Source: an uncultured Collinsella sp. (GTDB lineage: Bacteria > Actinomycetota > Coriobacteriia > Coriobacteriales > Coriobacteriaceae). Taken from it: a stretch of 64,000 bases of DNA. The stretch lies in the NCBI GenBank assembly GCA_958415625.1, contig CATYZI010000011.1:7509-71508 (forward strand), written 5' to 3'. This document shows positions 7,920 to 16,400 of the stretch, piece by piece. The translations under genes were made by a program, and so were the position numbers. The notes under the pieces are model-generated. The model was not told the DNA's origin and did not search any database. It saw only the letters and a program-made list of their open reading frames with translations. Positions within the stretch are counted from its first letter, which is position 1, and the number at the start of each line of letters is the position of its first letter.

Positions 7920-8968
7920 CTGTCGAGAAGAAGGATATCGATTGGGGTAGCCTCGGCTTTGGCTACATGAAGACCGATTACAGCTACGAGGCTCATTGGA
8001 AGGATGGCGAGTGGGACGAGGGCGGCCTGACTACCGACCACACCCTGCATGTCTCCGAGTGCGGTGGCATCTTCCATTACTGCCAGGAGGTCTTTGAGGG
8101 CCTGAAGGCCTACACCGCCGAGGACGGCAGCATCGTTTGCTTCCGTCCCGACATGAACGCCGAGCGTATGTACAACTCTGCGCAGCGCCTCGAGATGCCC
8201 CCGTTCCCCAAGGACAAGTTCGTTGAGGCCGTCAAGCAGGTCGTTTCTGCCAACGCCGCCTGGGTTCCGCCCTTCGGTTCCGGCGCGACCCTGTACGTGC
8301 GTCCGTTTATGATCGGCTCCGGTGACGTGATCGGCGTGGCTCCCGCTCCTGAGTACACGTTCCGCATTCTCGTGACCCCGGTCGGTCCGTACTTTAAGGG
8401 TGGCCTTAAGCCCGTCAAGCTGCGCGTTTCCGAGTATGACCGTGCAGCACCGCACGGTACCGGCAACATCAAGGCCGGCCTGAACTACGCCATGTCCCTC
8501 AAGCCCACGATGGAGGCCCATCGCGAGGGCTATGCCGAGAACCTGTATCTCGACTCCGAGTCCCGCACCTATGTCGAGGAGACCGGTGGCGCCAACGTCC
8601 TGTTCGTGAAGGAGGACGGCACCCTCGTCGTTCCGCAGTCGCACACCGACTCCATCCTGCCCTCCATCACCCGCCGTTCGCTCGTTCAGGTTGCTCAGGA
8701 CCTGGGCATGACCGTTGACCAGCGTCCCGTCGAGTGGGCCGAGGTCAAGGCCGGCACCTTTGTCGAGTGCGGCCTGTGCGGCACCGCTGCCGTCATCTCC
8801 CCGGTTGGCGAGATCGACAACAAGGTTTACGGCGCCGACGAGACCGTGACCTTCCCGGCTGGCTACACCGAGATCGGCCCTGTGATGAAGAAGCTCCGCG
8901 AGACTCTGACTGGTATCCAGTCTGGTGCTGTTGAGGATAAGCACAACTGGGTCTATACCGTGGCGTAA
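7916..8968 (+). CDS. ilvE: Branched-chain amino acid aminotransferase
   Basis: The product has 350 residues, a class IV PLP-dependent aminotransferase that exchanges amino groups between glutamate and the keto acids of Leu, Ile and Val. Seen motifs include the opening GSLGFGYMKTDY, FHYCQEVFEGLKAY, the PLP-lysine stretch GNIKAGLNYA, and VEETGGANVLFV. The C-terminal phosphate-binding part reads CGLCGTAAVISPVG. The length fits the actinobacterial and Gram-positive IlvE type. AAGGAG lies 7 bases before the ATG. The 150-base leader contains an overlapping ORF. A large nested palindrome follows the gene. Confidence 0.95.
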   Translation: MTVEKKDIDWGSLGFGYMKTDYSYEAHWKDGEWDEGGLTTDHTLHVSECGGIFHYCQEVFEGLKAYTAEDGSIVCFRPDMNAERMYNSAQRLEMPPFPKDKFVEAVKQVVSANAAWVPPFGSGATLYVRPFMIGSGDVIGVAPAPEYTFRILVTPVGPYFKGGLKPVKLRVSEYDRAAPHGTGNIKAGLNYAMSLKPTMEAHREGYAENLYLDSESRTYVEETGGANVLFVKEDGTLVVPQSHTDSILPSITRRSLVQVAQDLGMTVDQRPVEWAEVKAGTFVECGLCGTAAVISPVGEIDNKVYGADETVTFPAGYTEIGPVMKKLRETLTGIQSGAVEDKHNWVYTVA

Positions 8969-8984
8969 GCTGCCATAGCTGCTC

Positions 8985-9109
8985 GGCCCGAGGGCAACCT
9001 TCCTTTCCGGCGCGTCCTCGGACATGAAAGAACCTCCGCTGCGCACTTCGTGCGGCGGAGGTTCTTTCGTCCTGCGGAGTGCGCCGGAAAGGATGGTTGC
9101 CCTCGGGCC
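8985..9109. repeat. Nested palindromic element, 125 bp
   Basis: Outer arms of 29 nt (8985-9013 and 9081-9109; GGCCCGAGGGCAACC at the left end) pair with one mismatch. Inside them is a second hairpin, GAAAGAACCTCCGC / GCGGAGGTTCTTTC. The whole could fold into one long hairpin in DNA or RNA and may end ilvE transcription. An element of the same build and almost the same size lies at 33849-33974. Confidence 0.75.
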
Positions 9110-9163
9110 TGCGTTACCTCGGCGCTGCCGTTACGGGCAATATAGATCTGAATTAACGATGGC

Positions 9164-9188
9164 GCGCGGCCTTTTAGGCCGCGCTTTT
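9164..9188 (+). terminator. Rho-independent terminator
   Basis: GCGCGGCC pairs perfectly with GGCCGCGC around TTTTA, followed by TTTT. It probably ends read-through from ilvE. Confidence 0.8.
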
Positions 9189-9222
9189 GTTTTGGTTCGC
9201 GCCATGTGGGGGTGATGGCGAC

Positions 9223-9423
9223 GTGCATTTTTGCGAGTATTCTGCAATCGAAGGCCCCTGCATACCGACCTCGGGCAAAAAATCGGGATTTCTCGATGTT
9301 TTCTACGAATGATGGGCGGGGTTATGGGCTGACAGCGTTTGATTTGCAGGGATATTCGCGGTCTTTGGCATTTATCGTAGCGCCCGAAGCTCTTGGTTAT
9401 GTTGAATACTCCTAAAAATGCAC
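9223..9423. repeat. Inverted-end repeat element, locus 1
   Basis: A 25-nt end (GTGCATTTTT then GCGAGTATTCTGCAA) at 9223-9247 returns in inverted, slightly diverged form at 9399-9423. The same end family bounds an element at 56623-56838. Similarity runs outward past the right end (GCGAAGGTCCCCC read inwards on the minus strand, next to 9424). The inside can be read as a 69-codon open frame, but nothing supports it as a gene. Confidence 0.6.
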
Positions 9424-9454
9424 GGCGCTTAGAGGGGGACCTTCGCGAAAAAGG

Positions 9455-9493
9455 AAACCGCCCCGTCGAAGTATGCGTTCGACGGGGCGGTTT
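9455..9493. terminator. Terminator of lemA
   Basis: AAACCGCCCCGTCGAA pairs perfectly with TTCGACGGGGCGGTTT. An A-rich flank on the left gives a U tract for the minus-strand lemA transcript. Confidence 0.8.
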
Positions 9494-9529
9494 ATACATT
9501 TGGCCGATTAAGGATGCGCTGCCAAACTA

Positions 9530-10081
9530 CTAGAACTTGACGGTCGGGGCCTGGCGGGCTGCTTCGGCGGCCTCAAAGCCCTGGCGCTCCTTAAACTGGA
9601 AGATGCCGGCAAAGATGACAGCCGGGAACGTCTGAATGGCGTTGTTGTAGCTGAGCACGCAATCGTTGTAGCTCTGGCGTGCATAGCTAATCTTGTTCTC
9701 GGTATCCTCGAGCGATGCCTGCAGCTGCGTAAAGTTGGTGTTTGCCTTAAGATCGGGGTAGGCCTCGGCTACGGCGAAGAGCTGGCGCAGCGCACCGGTC
9801 AGCACGTTGTCGGCTTCCATCTTGGCCTCGGGCGTGGTGGCCTTGACGGCGGTGTTACGCGCACTGATCACGGCGGAGAGCGTCTCTTGCTCGTGCTTGG
9901 CGTAGCCCTTGACGGTCTCGACCAGGTTGGGGATCAGGTCGTTGCGGCGCTGCAGCTGCGTATCGATGTTCTGCCAGGCGTTATCGATGCGGTTACGCTT
10001 GGTGACCATGTTGTTGTAGATGCCGGCGATGGCGCAGACAATCACAATGACAACAACGATGCCGATGATGACGGTAATCAT
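9530..10081 (-). CDS. lemA: LemA family protein
   Basis: The product has 183 residues: one N-terminal membrane helix (ITVIIGIVVVIVIVCAIAGI) followed by a cytosolic or exposed helical bundle. The LemA signature is clear in NRIDNAWQNIDTQLQRRNDL and IPNLVETVKGYAKHE, then SARQSYND-like YARQSYNDCVLSYNNAIQTF and the closing P-x-x-I-F region. The molecular role of the family is unsettled. GGAGAC lies just before the ATG at 10079-10081. In many bacteria lemA sits beside a TPM-domain gene, but here it stands alone between an inverted-end repeat and a divergent TetR gene. Confidence 0.9.
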   Translation of the reverse strand: MITVIIGIVVVIVIVCAIAGIYNNMVTKRNRIDNAWQNIDTQLQRRNDLIPNLVETVKGYAKHEQETLSAVISARNTAVKATTPEAKMEADNVLTGALRQLFAVAEAYPDLKANTNFTQLQASLEDTENKISYARQSYNDCVLSYNNAIQTFPAVIFAGIFQFKERQGFEAAEAARQAPTVKF

Positions 10082-10280
10082 GATGTCTCCGTTTCGAATG
10101 GCCGCGGCGGCATGCGCCAGCTGCCGTTGGTATAACGCTACTAGTATACCCGCAACGTTTTGCCGTGCCGAACTTTCCGGTAAGCGTTGTGTTTTCGGCG
10201 GGGTCGGTACCGGGGCAAAGCGCGCGAGGTACAGGTGTAAGATATGCGACAGATTGACGAGTGTTGTCTTTGCCCTGAGG

Positions 10281-10877
10281 ATGGCGATACCAGTGGACCT
10301 TCGCATCAAGAAAACCTACCGTGCCCTGTTCGATGCCTTTACCGAGCTTCTCGAGGAGCATCGTTTTGAGGACCTGACGGTTGCCATGCTGTGCGACCGC
10401 GCCATGATTCGCCGCACGACGTTCTACAAGCACTTTCGCGACAAGAACGATTACTTTGCCTTTTATATCGATGAGCTCATGTCGGGCTTGCCGCAAAAAC
10501 AGCCCGATGAGGCCGGCGCAGTGTCTGCCGAGGACGTGCGCGCGCTTCGGCACGCGATTTTGGACGATGCCATGGATTTGATTCTGGCGCACGAGCAGCT
10601 CATGGATAACATTTTGGCAAGCAGCATGTCGGGCATGTTGACCAACGTTATTTGCGACCGTATTGCCCGCTCCATCCGCGAGCGTGTGATGAACGTGCTT
10701 GCCGAGGATGCCCTGGCCCCCGTGTCACTCGAGACGACGTCTGAGTTTGTCGCCGGCGGTATTATTCGACTTTTCACGATATGGTGGGAATCGGGCCACG
10801 ATCTTGAGCGTCGACCCGAGATGGCCGACGTGGTCGATGCACTGTTTGAGCGGACCATGACACCGGTGCATCACTAA
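10281..10877 (+). CDS. TetR-family transcriptional regulator
   Basis: The product has 198 residues. The N-terminal DNA-binding domain shows the TetR pattern: IKKTYRALFDAFTELLEEH, then FEDLTVAMLCDRAMIRRTTF and YKHFRDKNDYFAFYIDEL. The C-terminal helical domain resembles that of DhaS-type regulators. GAGG touches the ATG at 10281 directly, so a GTG at 10293 (Val-Asp-Leu-Arg) is an equally good start. It is divergent from lemA, and the tRNA-Ser gene on the other strand follows 3 bases later. Its target is not evident; lemA or its own gene are candidates. Confidence 0.82.
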   Translation: MAIPVDLRIKKTYRALFDAFTELLEEHRFEDLTVAMLCDRAMIRRTTFYKHFRDKNDYFAFYIDELMSGLPQKQPDEAGAVSAEDVRALRHAILDDAMDLILAHEQLMDNILASSMSGMLTNVICDRIARSIRERVMNVLAEDALAPVSLETTSEFVAGGIIRLFTIWWESGHDLERRPEMADVVDALFERTMTPVHH

Positions 10878-10880
10878 AAG

Positions 10881-10970
10881 TGGCGGAGAGAGGGGGATTC
10901 GAACCCCCGGAACGCTCTCGCGCTCAACGGTTTTCAAGACCGCCGCATTCAACCGCTCTGCCATCTCTCC
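10881..10970 (-). tRNA. tRNA-Ser (anticodon UGA)
   Basis: Read on the minus strand it has a 7-bp acceptor stem (GGAGAGA / TCTCTCC), discriminator G and an encoded CCA. The anticodon loop is CTTGAAA, giving anticodon TGA. It has the long variable arm typical of serine tRNA and a T-loop GTTCGAATC. The total of 90 nt fits a class II tRNA. Confidence 0.95.
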
Positions 10971-11021
10971 GTGAGTCGTAATGATAGCATCGTTTTGAAT
11001 TTGCAACAGGGAAGGCGAACG

Positions 11022-12803
11022 ATGACGATCACCGAAATCGACGAGAAGTTCATGCGCGAGGCGTTGGTGGAGGCGCGCGCCGCCGCGGCGGTGGGCGAGG
11101 TGCCCATCGGAGCCGTAGTGGTGCGCGACGGCGAGATCGTCGCGAGGGCGCACAATCGGCGCGAGCTCGACCAGAACCCTTCGGCGCATGCAGAGTTCGC
11201 GGCCCTGTGCGCCGCCGCCCAGGCGCTTGGCCGCTGGCGCCTTTCCGATTGCACGGTCTACGTGACGCTCGAGCCCTGCTGCATGTGCGCGGGGCTTATG
11301 GTCAATGCGCGCGTGGGGCGCTGCGTGTATGGCGCGAGCGACGCCAAGGCGGGCGCATTGGGATCCCTATACGATTTGAATGCCGACTCGCGCCTGAATC
11401 ATCGGTTTAACGTGACGGCTGGCGTGCTGGCAGACGAGTGTCGTGAGGTGTTGAGCGGCTATTTTAGTGGGTTGCGTGGCACCGATGGTGCTGGCTGCGG
11501 TTGTGGGGCCGATCTCGAGGCGCATGCCGCTCATGCCGAGGCACTCGCGTGTGCCGAAGATATTGCCGTTGAGGCGGTCGATTTTGGTGTCGTGTGCCGC
11601 CGGCCCCGCCGTGTGCTGCTGGCGATTGACTCCTTTAAGGGCAGCGTTTCGAGTGCACAGGCGGAGGAGGCGGTTGCCGAAGGCGTGCGCCGTGTGTGGT
11701 CCGATGCCGAGGTGCGCGCATTGCCGCTGGCAGATGGTGGTGAGGGAACGCTCGACGCCGTTGCCGCCTGCGGTGGCGAGCTTGTGACCTGCGAGGTTGC
11801 GGGTCCCTTGGGCGACCGCGTGTCTGCCCGGATGCTGGTGGACGGCGAGCACGAGTCGGCTGTTATTGAGATGGCCGAGGCGGCGGGTATTGGGTATTCG
11901 CCTTGCACGGAGTCGTCGGCGCTGGCTGCTACAACCTATGGCGTGGGCGAGCTGATGCTCCGTGCGGTTCGTGCCGGGGCAAAGACTATCTATATTGGCT
12001 TGGGCGGCAGCGCCACCAACGATGGTGGCGCCGGTATGCTGCAGGCGCTGGGCGCGCGTGTGGTCGATGATCAGGGCTGCAATATCGCCCCCGGTCTCGC
12101 GGGTCTCGAACACGTGGTGAGTATCGATTTGGCGCCAGCGCTTCGGGCGCTGAGCGGCGCGCGTGTCGTGGTGCTTTCCGATGTCGAGAATCCGCTTGTG
12201 GGGCGCCGAGGCGCCCTAGCGGTGTTCGGTGGGCAGAAGGGCCTGCCGGCGGATGATGCCGAGGTGCTGCGCAGGTGTGACAGCTGGATGGTCGGCTACG
12301 GCCGCCTGCTTGATGCGGCGATTGCCGAGGCTCGAGCGCGGGAGTTGCTGCGCGTGTCCGAGGGCGCGCGAACGTTTGGCTCGGTACTCGGCGTGCCGGG
12401 CGCAGGCGCTGCCGGTGGGCTGGGGGCGGCCTTGCTGGCACTTGGTGCCGAGCTGCGCTCGGGCGTGGAGACGGTGCTCGGCCTCGTGGGATTTGACGAG
12501 CGCGTACGCGATGCGGACCTGGTTATAACGGGTGAGGGCAATATGGACGAGCAGTCCGCTGCCGGCAAGGCTCCGGTGGGCGTGGCGCGTCGCGCCAAGC
12601 GCTTCGGCAAGCCGGTGGTCGCCGTCGTGGGCGGTCGCGCCGACAACCTGGATGCGGTATACGAGCAGGGTGTCGACCTGGTGCTACCCATCTGTCGCAA
12701 GCCCATGTCCCTCGACCAAGCGCTCGATCCGCAGGAAGCCACAACCAACCTCATCTGCGCCGGCGAGGCAGCTGCCCAAGCCTATGACCTCGCTCGCCTC
12801 TAA
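11022..12803 (+). CDS. Fusion of tRNA adenosine deaminase (TadA) and glycerate kinase
   Basis: The product has 593 residues in one frame. Residues 1-155 are a full TadA domain that deaminates A34 of tRNA-Arg: the zinc and proton-shuttle motif is HAE (56-58) and the second zinc motif is PCCMC (Cys86, Cys89). A Gly/Ala-rich linker of about 40 residues follows. From about residue 199 comes a glycerate 2-kinase of the GarK/GlxK family, with ALAIDSFKGS-like LLAIDSFKGSVSSAQ, LADGGEGTLDA, IGLGGSATNDGGAG and the closing GEGNMDEQSAAGKAP. Both parts have about their normal lengths and their motifs. The ATG at 11022 follows GGGAAGG. It starts 51 bases past the 5' end of the divergent tRNA-Ser. No stop separates the two parts. 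Confidence 0.92.
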   Translation: MTITEIDEKFMREALVEARAAAAVGEVPIGAVVVRDGEIVARAHNRRELDQNPSAHAEFAALCAAAQALGRWRLSDCTVYVTLEPCCMCAGLMVNARVGRCVYGASDAKAGALGSLYDLNADSRLNHRFNVTAGVLADECREVLSGYFSGLRGTDGAGCGCGADLEAHAAHAEALACAEDIAVEAVDFGVVCRRPRRVLLAIDSFKGSVSSAQAEEAVAEGVRRVWSDAEVRALPLADGGEGTLDAVAACGGELVTCEVAGPLGDRVSARMLVDGEHESAVIEMAEAAGIGYSPCTESSALAATTYGVGELMLRAVRAGAKTIYIGLGGSATNDGGAGMLQALGARVVDDQGCNIAPGLAGLEHVVSIDLAPALRALSGARVVVLSDVENPLVGRRGALAVFGGQKGLPADDAEVLRRCDSWMVGYGRLLDAAIAEARARELLRVSEGARTFGSVLGVPGAGAAGGLGAALLALGAELRSGVETVLGLVGFDERVRDADLVITGEGNMDEQSAAGKAPVGVARRAKRFGKPVVAVVGGRADNLDAVYEQGVDLVLPICRKPMSLDQALDPQEATTNLICAGEAAAQAYDLARL

Positions 12804-12821
12804 AACCCATCCCCCAATAAC

Positions 12822-12884
12822 TTGCGGTGAAATACGGAGTGTTTTTGCCTTTAAGGTGCCAATTCAGTCCGTATTCCACCGCAA
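12822..12884. repeat. Palindrome after the TadA-kinase gene
   Basis: TTGCGGTGAAATACGGA (12822-12838) pairs with TCCGTATTCCACCGCAA (12868-12884) with one mismatch, around a 29-nt AT-richer loop with TTTTT. It may act as a terminator, or be a small repeat element. Confidence 0.6.
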
Positions 12885-12938
12885 CTTCGTGAATTGCCAT
12901 CCGAGGCTGGTCGACAGGGGTCTCGAGCCGGACCGTTT

Positions 12939-13098
12939 GCCACGAAATGCGGCCATCTACTACGTTTGACCGAGCTACCTCGACCATCCCGGATTTTGTG
13001 AAATTAAAACTGCAGGTAGACGGCTTGCCGGTTTTCGAAAAGGCCGGCTATGGTTGACCCCTGCGGCCTAAACGTAGTAGATAGGCCCTTTTCATGGC
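12939..13098. repeat. 160-bp inverted-end element, copy A
   Basis: Inverted ends of 29 nt share the core CTACTACGTTT / AAACGTAGTAG and an outer GCCACGAAA / TTTCATGGC. Length, ends and the inner GACCATCCC match a second copy at 59078-59237, which is also exactly 160 bp. It has no coding capacity and looks like a MITE or a conserved structured repeat. Confidence 0.75.
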
Positions 13099-13116
13099 GC
13101 AGCGTCAGACCAGTCT

Positions 13117-13186
13117 ATTTGGGACGGCTATTTTGACTACATGCCGATCTGATTGCCCAAGTAGTCAAAAAAGCTCCGTCCCAAAT
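13117..13186. repeat. ATTTGGGACGG palindrome
   Basis: Arms 13117-13140 and 13161-13186 (ATTTGGGACGG...TTTTGACTAC and its inverse) pair with two extra bases on one side. It lies 18 bases after the 160-bp element and about 150 bases before the adhesin leader ORF. Confidence 0.6.
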
Positions 13187-13319
13187 TAGCCACTTTGTGG
13201 GGTGTGGGGGATAAAGATTGCCGACGGTTTTATCCCGCCGAACCCCTTTGATGGCGCGAATGGTTCGATTTAACGACCGAGTGGCAACCTGACGCGGAAT
13301 GGTGGGTCGTTTAAATTGC

Positions 13320-13373
13320 TACAATTTTAAGTATATTGCGATGTCCTGCCTTGCGTTTCTGCGCGGGGGGGGG
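13320..13373 (+). promoter_or_regulatory. Adhesin leader: -10 candidates and G9 tract
   Basis: TACAAT (13320-13325) and TATATT (13332-13337) are -10 candidates; no clear -35 box is seen. A run of nine G (13365-13373) lies 80 bases before the adhesin start, inside the leader ORF. Such homopolymers slip in replication, so this is a candidate phase-variation site. Confidence 0.5.
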
Positions 13374-13457
13374 CGTATATTTGCATCGATGGGGACGACA
13401 CACATATATAGCGAGCCGCTGCTTGACGTCCTCATGGATTGGGGAGGGCCTTCATGA
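13341..13457 (+). CDS. Leader ORF with G9 tract, overlapping the adhesin start
   Basis: A 38-codon frame runs from ATG 13341 through the G9 tract (three Gly codons) to a TGA at 13455-13457. That TGA overlaps the adhesin ATG as ATGA, an arrangement typical of translational coupling. No ribosome site precedes it; transcription from TACAAT 13320 would leave an 8-9-base leader. One G fewer would keep the frame open to 13686, overlapping the adhesin by about 230 bases out of frame. One G more would end it at a TAG at 13409-13411, 42 bases short of the adhesin start. Expression of the peptide is not shown. Confidence 0.4.
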   Translation: MSCLAFLRGGGRIFASMGTTHIYSEPLLDVLMDWGGPS

Positions 13458-16400
13458 ATCGCGTGTGTGCGAGAGCTCGAGAAATGCTAAAGCCTTTTGG
13501 CAAGAAAACCAATACCGCAAAGCGTGTCCTGAGGGTTTTGGCCGTCCCGCTGGCGGCGTGCGCACTCATGTTTGGTGCGACGAGCGCGTCGGCTGCCGTG
13601 AGCGACCATACCGTGCAGACGGTGAATCCCACCGGCACCACGGTCAATCTGTTCGACTACTGGGTCGTGGATGGCGACAACGATAGCTCGAAGAACGTAA
13701 ACAACGACAACAAGAACGACAACACCGGCATCAATAAAGACCATCAGCTCAAGTTCAATGGTGGTGCCGGCACGGGCATTAACAAGTGGACGGGTAGAAG
13801 CAATATCAACGGCTTTGGACGTCTTTCATTTGTGGAGAACACACTGGTAAATGGCTATCCGTCAATCAAAGCCGGCACCCACACCTCCCAAGGCCAGGGT
13901 GTTAACTACACCGATGAGTCGCTGGCCTATCTCTTTAACAACGACAGTCAGGCCAACGGCAAGCAGAATGGCAAGGCCGTCTACAACAACGTGAAGGGCC
14001 TTTTCCAGCTCAAGGATGGCTATTACGTTTACGACTCGTATGGTTCTGACGGCAACAGCGGCAACTATGCCGTGTATAACTCCGCGACCAATTCCTTTGA
14101 CGTCTACGATAAAGCGGGCGTATATAAGGGCGATGCGAGCAAAGAAACCAATCTGGGCCAGTTCTTCCCCTTTGACTCTGCAAGCAAGGTTTTTGATGAG
14201 AACGGCAACAACCTCTCCCCTAAAAAGATCGTTGATGGAAGCACGGACCTCAACCACCACTTTGGCATGTCCATGACTACGGAGTTTGTCCAGCCTAACG
14301 GTGGCAAGACCACCAAGGGCGAGGACATGATCTTTAAGTTTTCGGGCGATGATGACGTCTGGGTCTATATCGACGGCGTGCTCGTGGGCGATCTGGGCGG
14401 CATTCACGAGAAAGCAACGCTTGAGATCGACTTTGCCACGGGTGCGGTGCATATCGGCCATGTCGACAACGCAAATGATGCCGAAAAGACCATTCAAGAC
14501 ACCACCATTAAGGCGATGTTCGAAGCCGCCGGCGCAGATACCAAGAACTTCCGCGACAACACCTTCCGCGACAGCACCAAGCACACGCTGAGCTTCTTTT
14601 ATCTGGAGCGCGGCGCGGGTGCATCGAACATGTCGCTTAAGTTCAACCTCACCACCCTGCCGTCGTCCGAGGTCGAGAAGGTCGATCAGAACGGCGAGGC
14701 GGTCCAAGGCGCAACCTTCAAGCTATATCGGTCCAATGGACCAGATGCCGACTGGAATGCGGGCGAGCTCGTCGCCCAGGGCACGACAGACGCCAAGGGC
14801 CAGCTGGTACTCCTGAAGTCGGATGGGAAGTCGGATGGCTCCGTTCTCTCCTTCGACGAAGAGCATGCCGCAGGGCACGACTACTTTGTACTCAAAGAGG
14901 TTGGCCTGCCTGTGGGATATCGCTCGAGTCTGACCTCGTCGACCTCCGCAACGCCGGGCGAGCTGCATTTGCAGTACAAACAAGCTGCGAGTGGCACGGG
15001 CGGCGTGGTCGTCGCACCGCAAACCACGGTCACCACGGCCGATGGCAAGCAATGGACAGGCAGCCGCATGTGGCTGAACGGAGGCTACTTGGCTGCTAAG
15101 GAAACCATCTCCCTGTCCAAAGACAAAAAAGACAACAAGGGCAAGGCTATCAGCTCGGGTACGACCTTTGCCGTCGTGCTCAAGCTCACCGGTGCGGGCG
15201 AGGACCACACAAGCGAAGACGCATGGACGGCGGTCACGGGCAATCCGCTCGATGGCTACAAACTGTGCTCCAAACACGGCATTGCCGGTGCCGTTGAGGC
15301 TGCCCAATCGGCCGACACGAGTGTCTTTGCCGTCAACACCAAGGGCGATTACGAGGTGACGGTCAGGTCGCTGCCCGGCGATATCGAGAAGTACGCCGCC
15401 ATGTTACAGGATAAGTCTCAGTCCGAATATACCGTGGCGGCGTATCACACCACGGCGTCGTCTCTGGCAGAGGCAACCACGGAGAACACCTCTATGGTTG
15501 AATACCAGTCGATAAACAGGCAGTTCTCAACCGTGATCCACCTTACGAACGTTCAGAACCGTCTGTTTGTGCAGAAGGTCGATGACCTGGGCGAGCCCGT
15601 GAACGGCGCAACGTTTGAACTGTACAAAGCCGACGACGTTACCGGCAATAGTCCCAGCACGTATGCCATCAAGCCCAATGCCACGCCGTATGACACCGTG
15701 CGGGCAAAAGGCATGACCTATCCGTATGAGATTAAGGGCGCTGCATGCTTCCCGCTCGATTCGAATAATCACGCACCTCTTACCAAGGGTACGTACTATC
15801 TGCGCGAATCGGTGAGCCCGGATGGCTATGAGATTAACAACACCATCACCAAGGTAATCGTGGACGATTCGGGTGTGTATGTGGACGCTGGCGAGAAGGG
15901 CGACGACGTGCTCAGCCTGAGCGGCCCGGGCTCGCTGATCGCCTCGTTGGCGCAATTTGGCTCGCCCGGTTCCATCGATAACACGCTTACGCACATTAAG
16001 GGCAAGCTGCAGAGCGCGACTAATACAGATGACAAGGGTAACCTGGCGTGGGCCCAGACGAGCACTGCCAAGGGCGTAACGCCAACTCTTGCGGACGGCC
16101 TCATGCACATGCGCTACGAGGAGAAGACGCAAGGCACCAAGACCGTTCTGCGTTATGTCGAGGACAAGGGCGTCCGCGACGGCCAGCTGGCGACGATCTT
16201 TGCCGACACGGGTATCAACCGCATGGCCCTCTATCAAGATGATGATGTCACCAATGGCACCGATCTGGGCACGCTCCAGCTCAATCATCTCTTTACCACG
16301 GCGACGGCCGTGCAGTATACCGACCGTCGCGTGGCGCGTCTGCAAGTGACCAAGACCGTGACGGCGGACGATGGCCTCACCGCGCCTACCAAGGATGCGA

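Noticed and set aside
7823..9046. Open frame of 407 codons antisense to ilvE
   Set aside because: It lies opposite a clear ilvE gene and has no motif, signal peptide or start signal.
9206..9415. 69-codon open frame with a GTG start
   Set aside because: It lies within an inverted-end repeat, has no ribosome site, and its end is formed by the repeat end itself.
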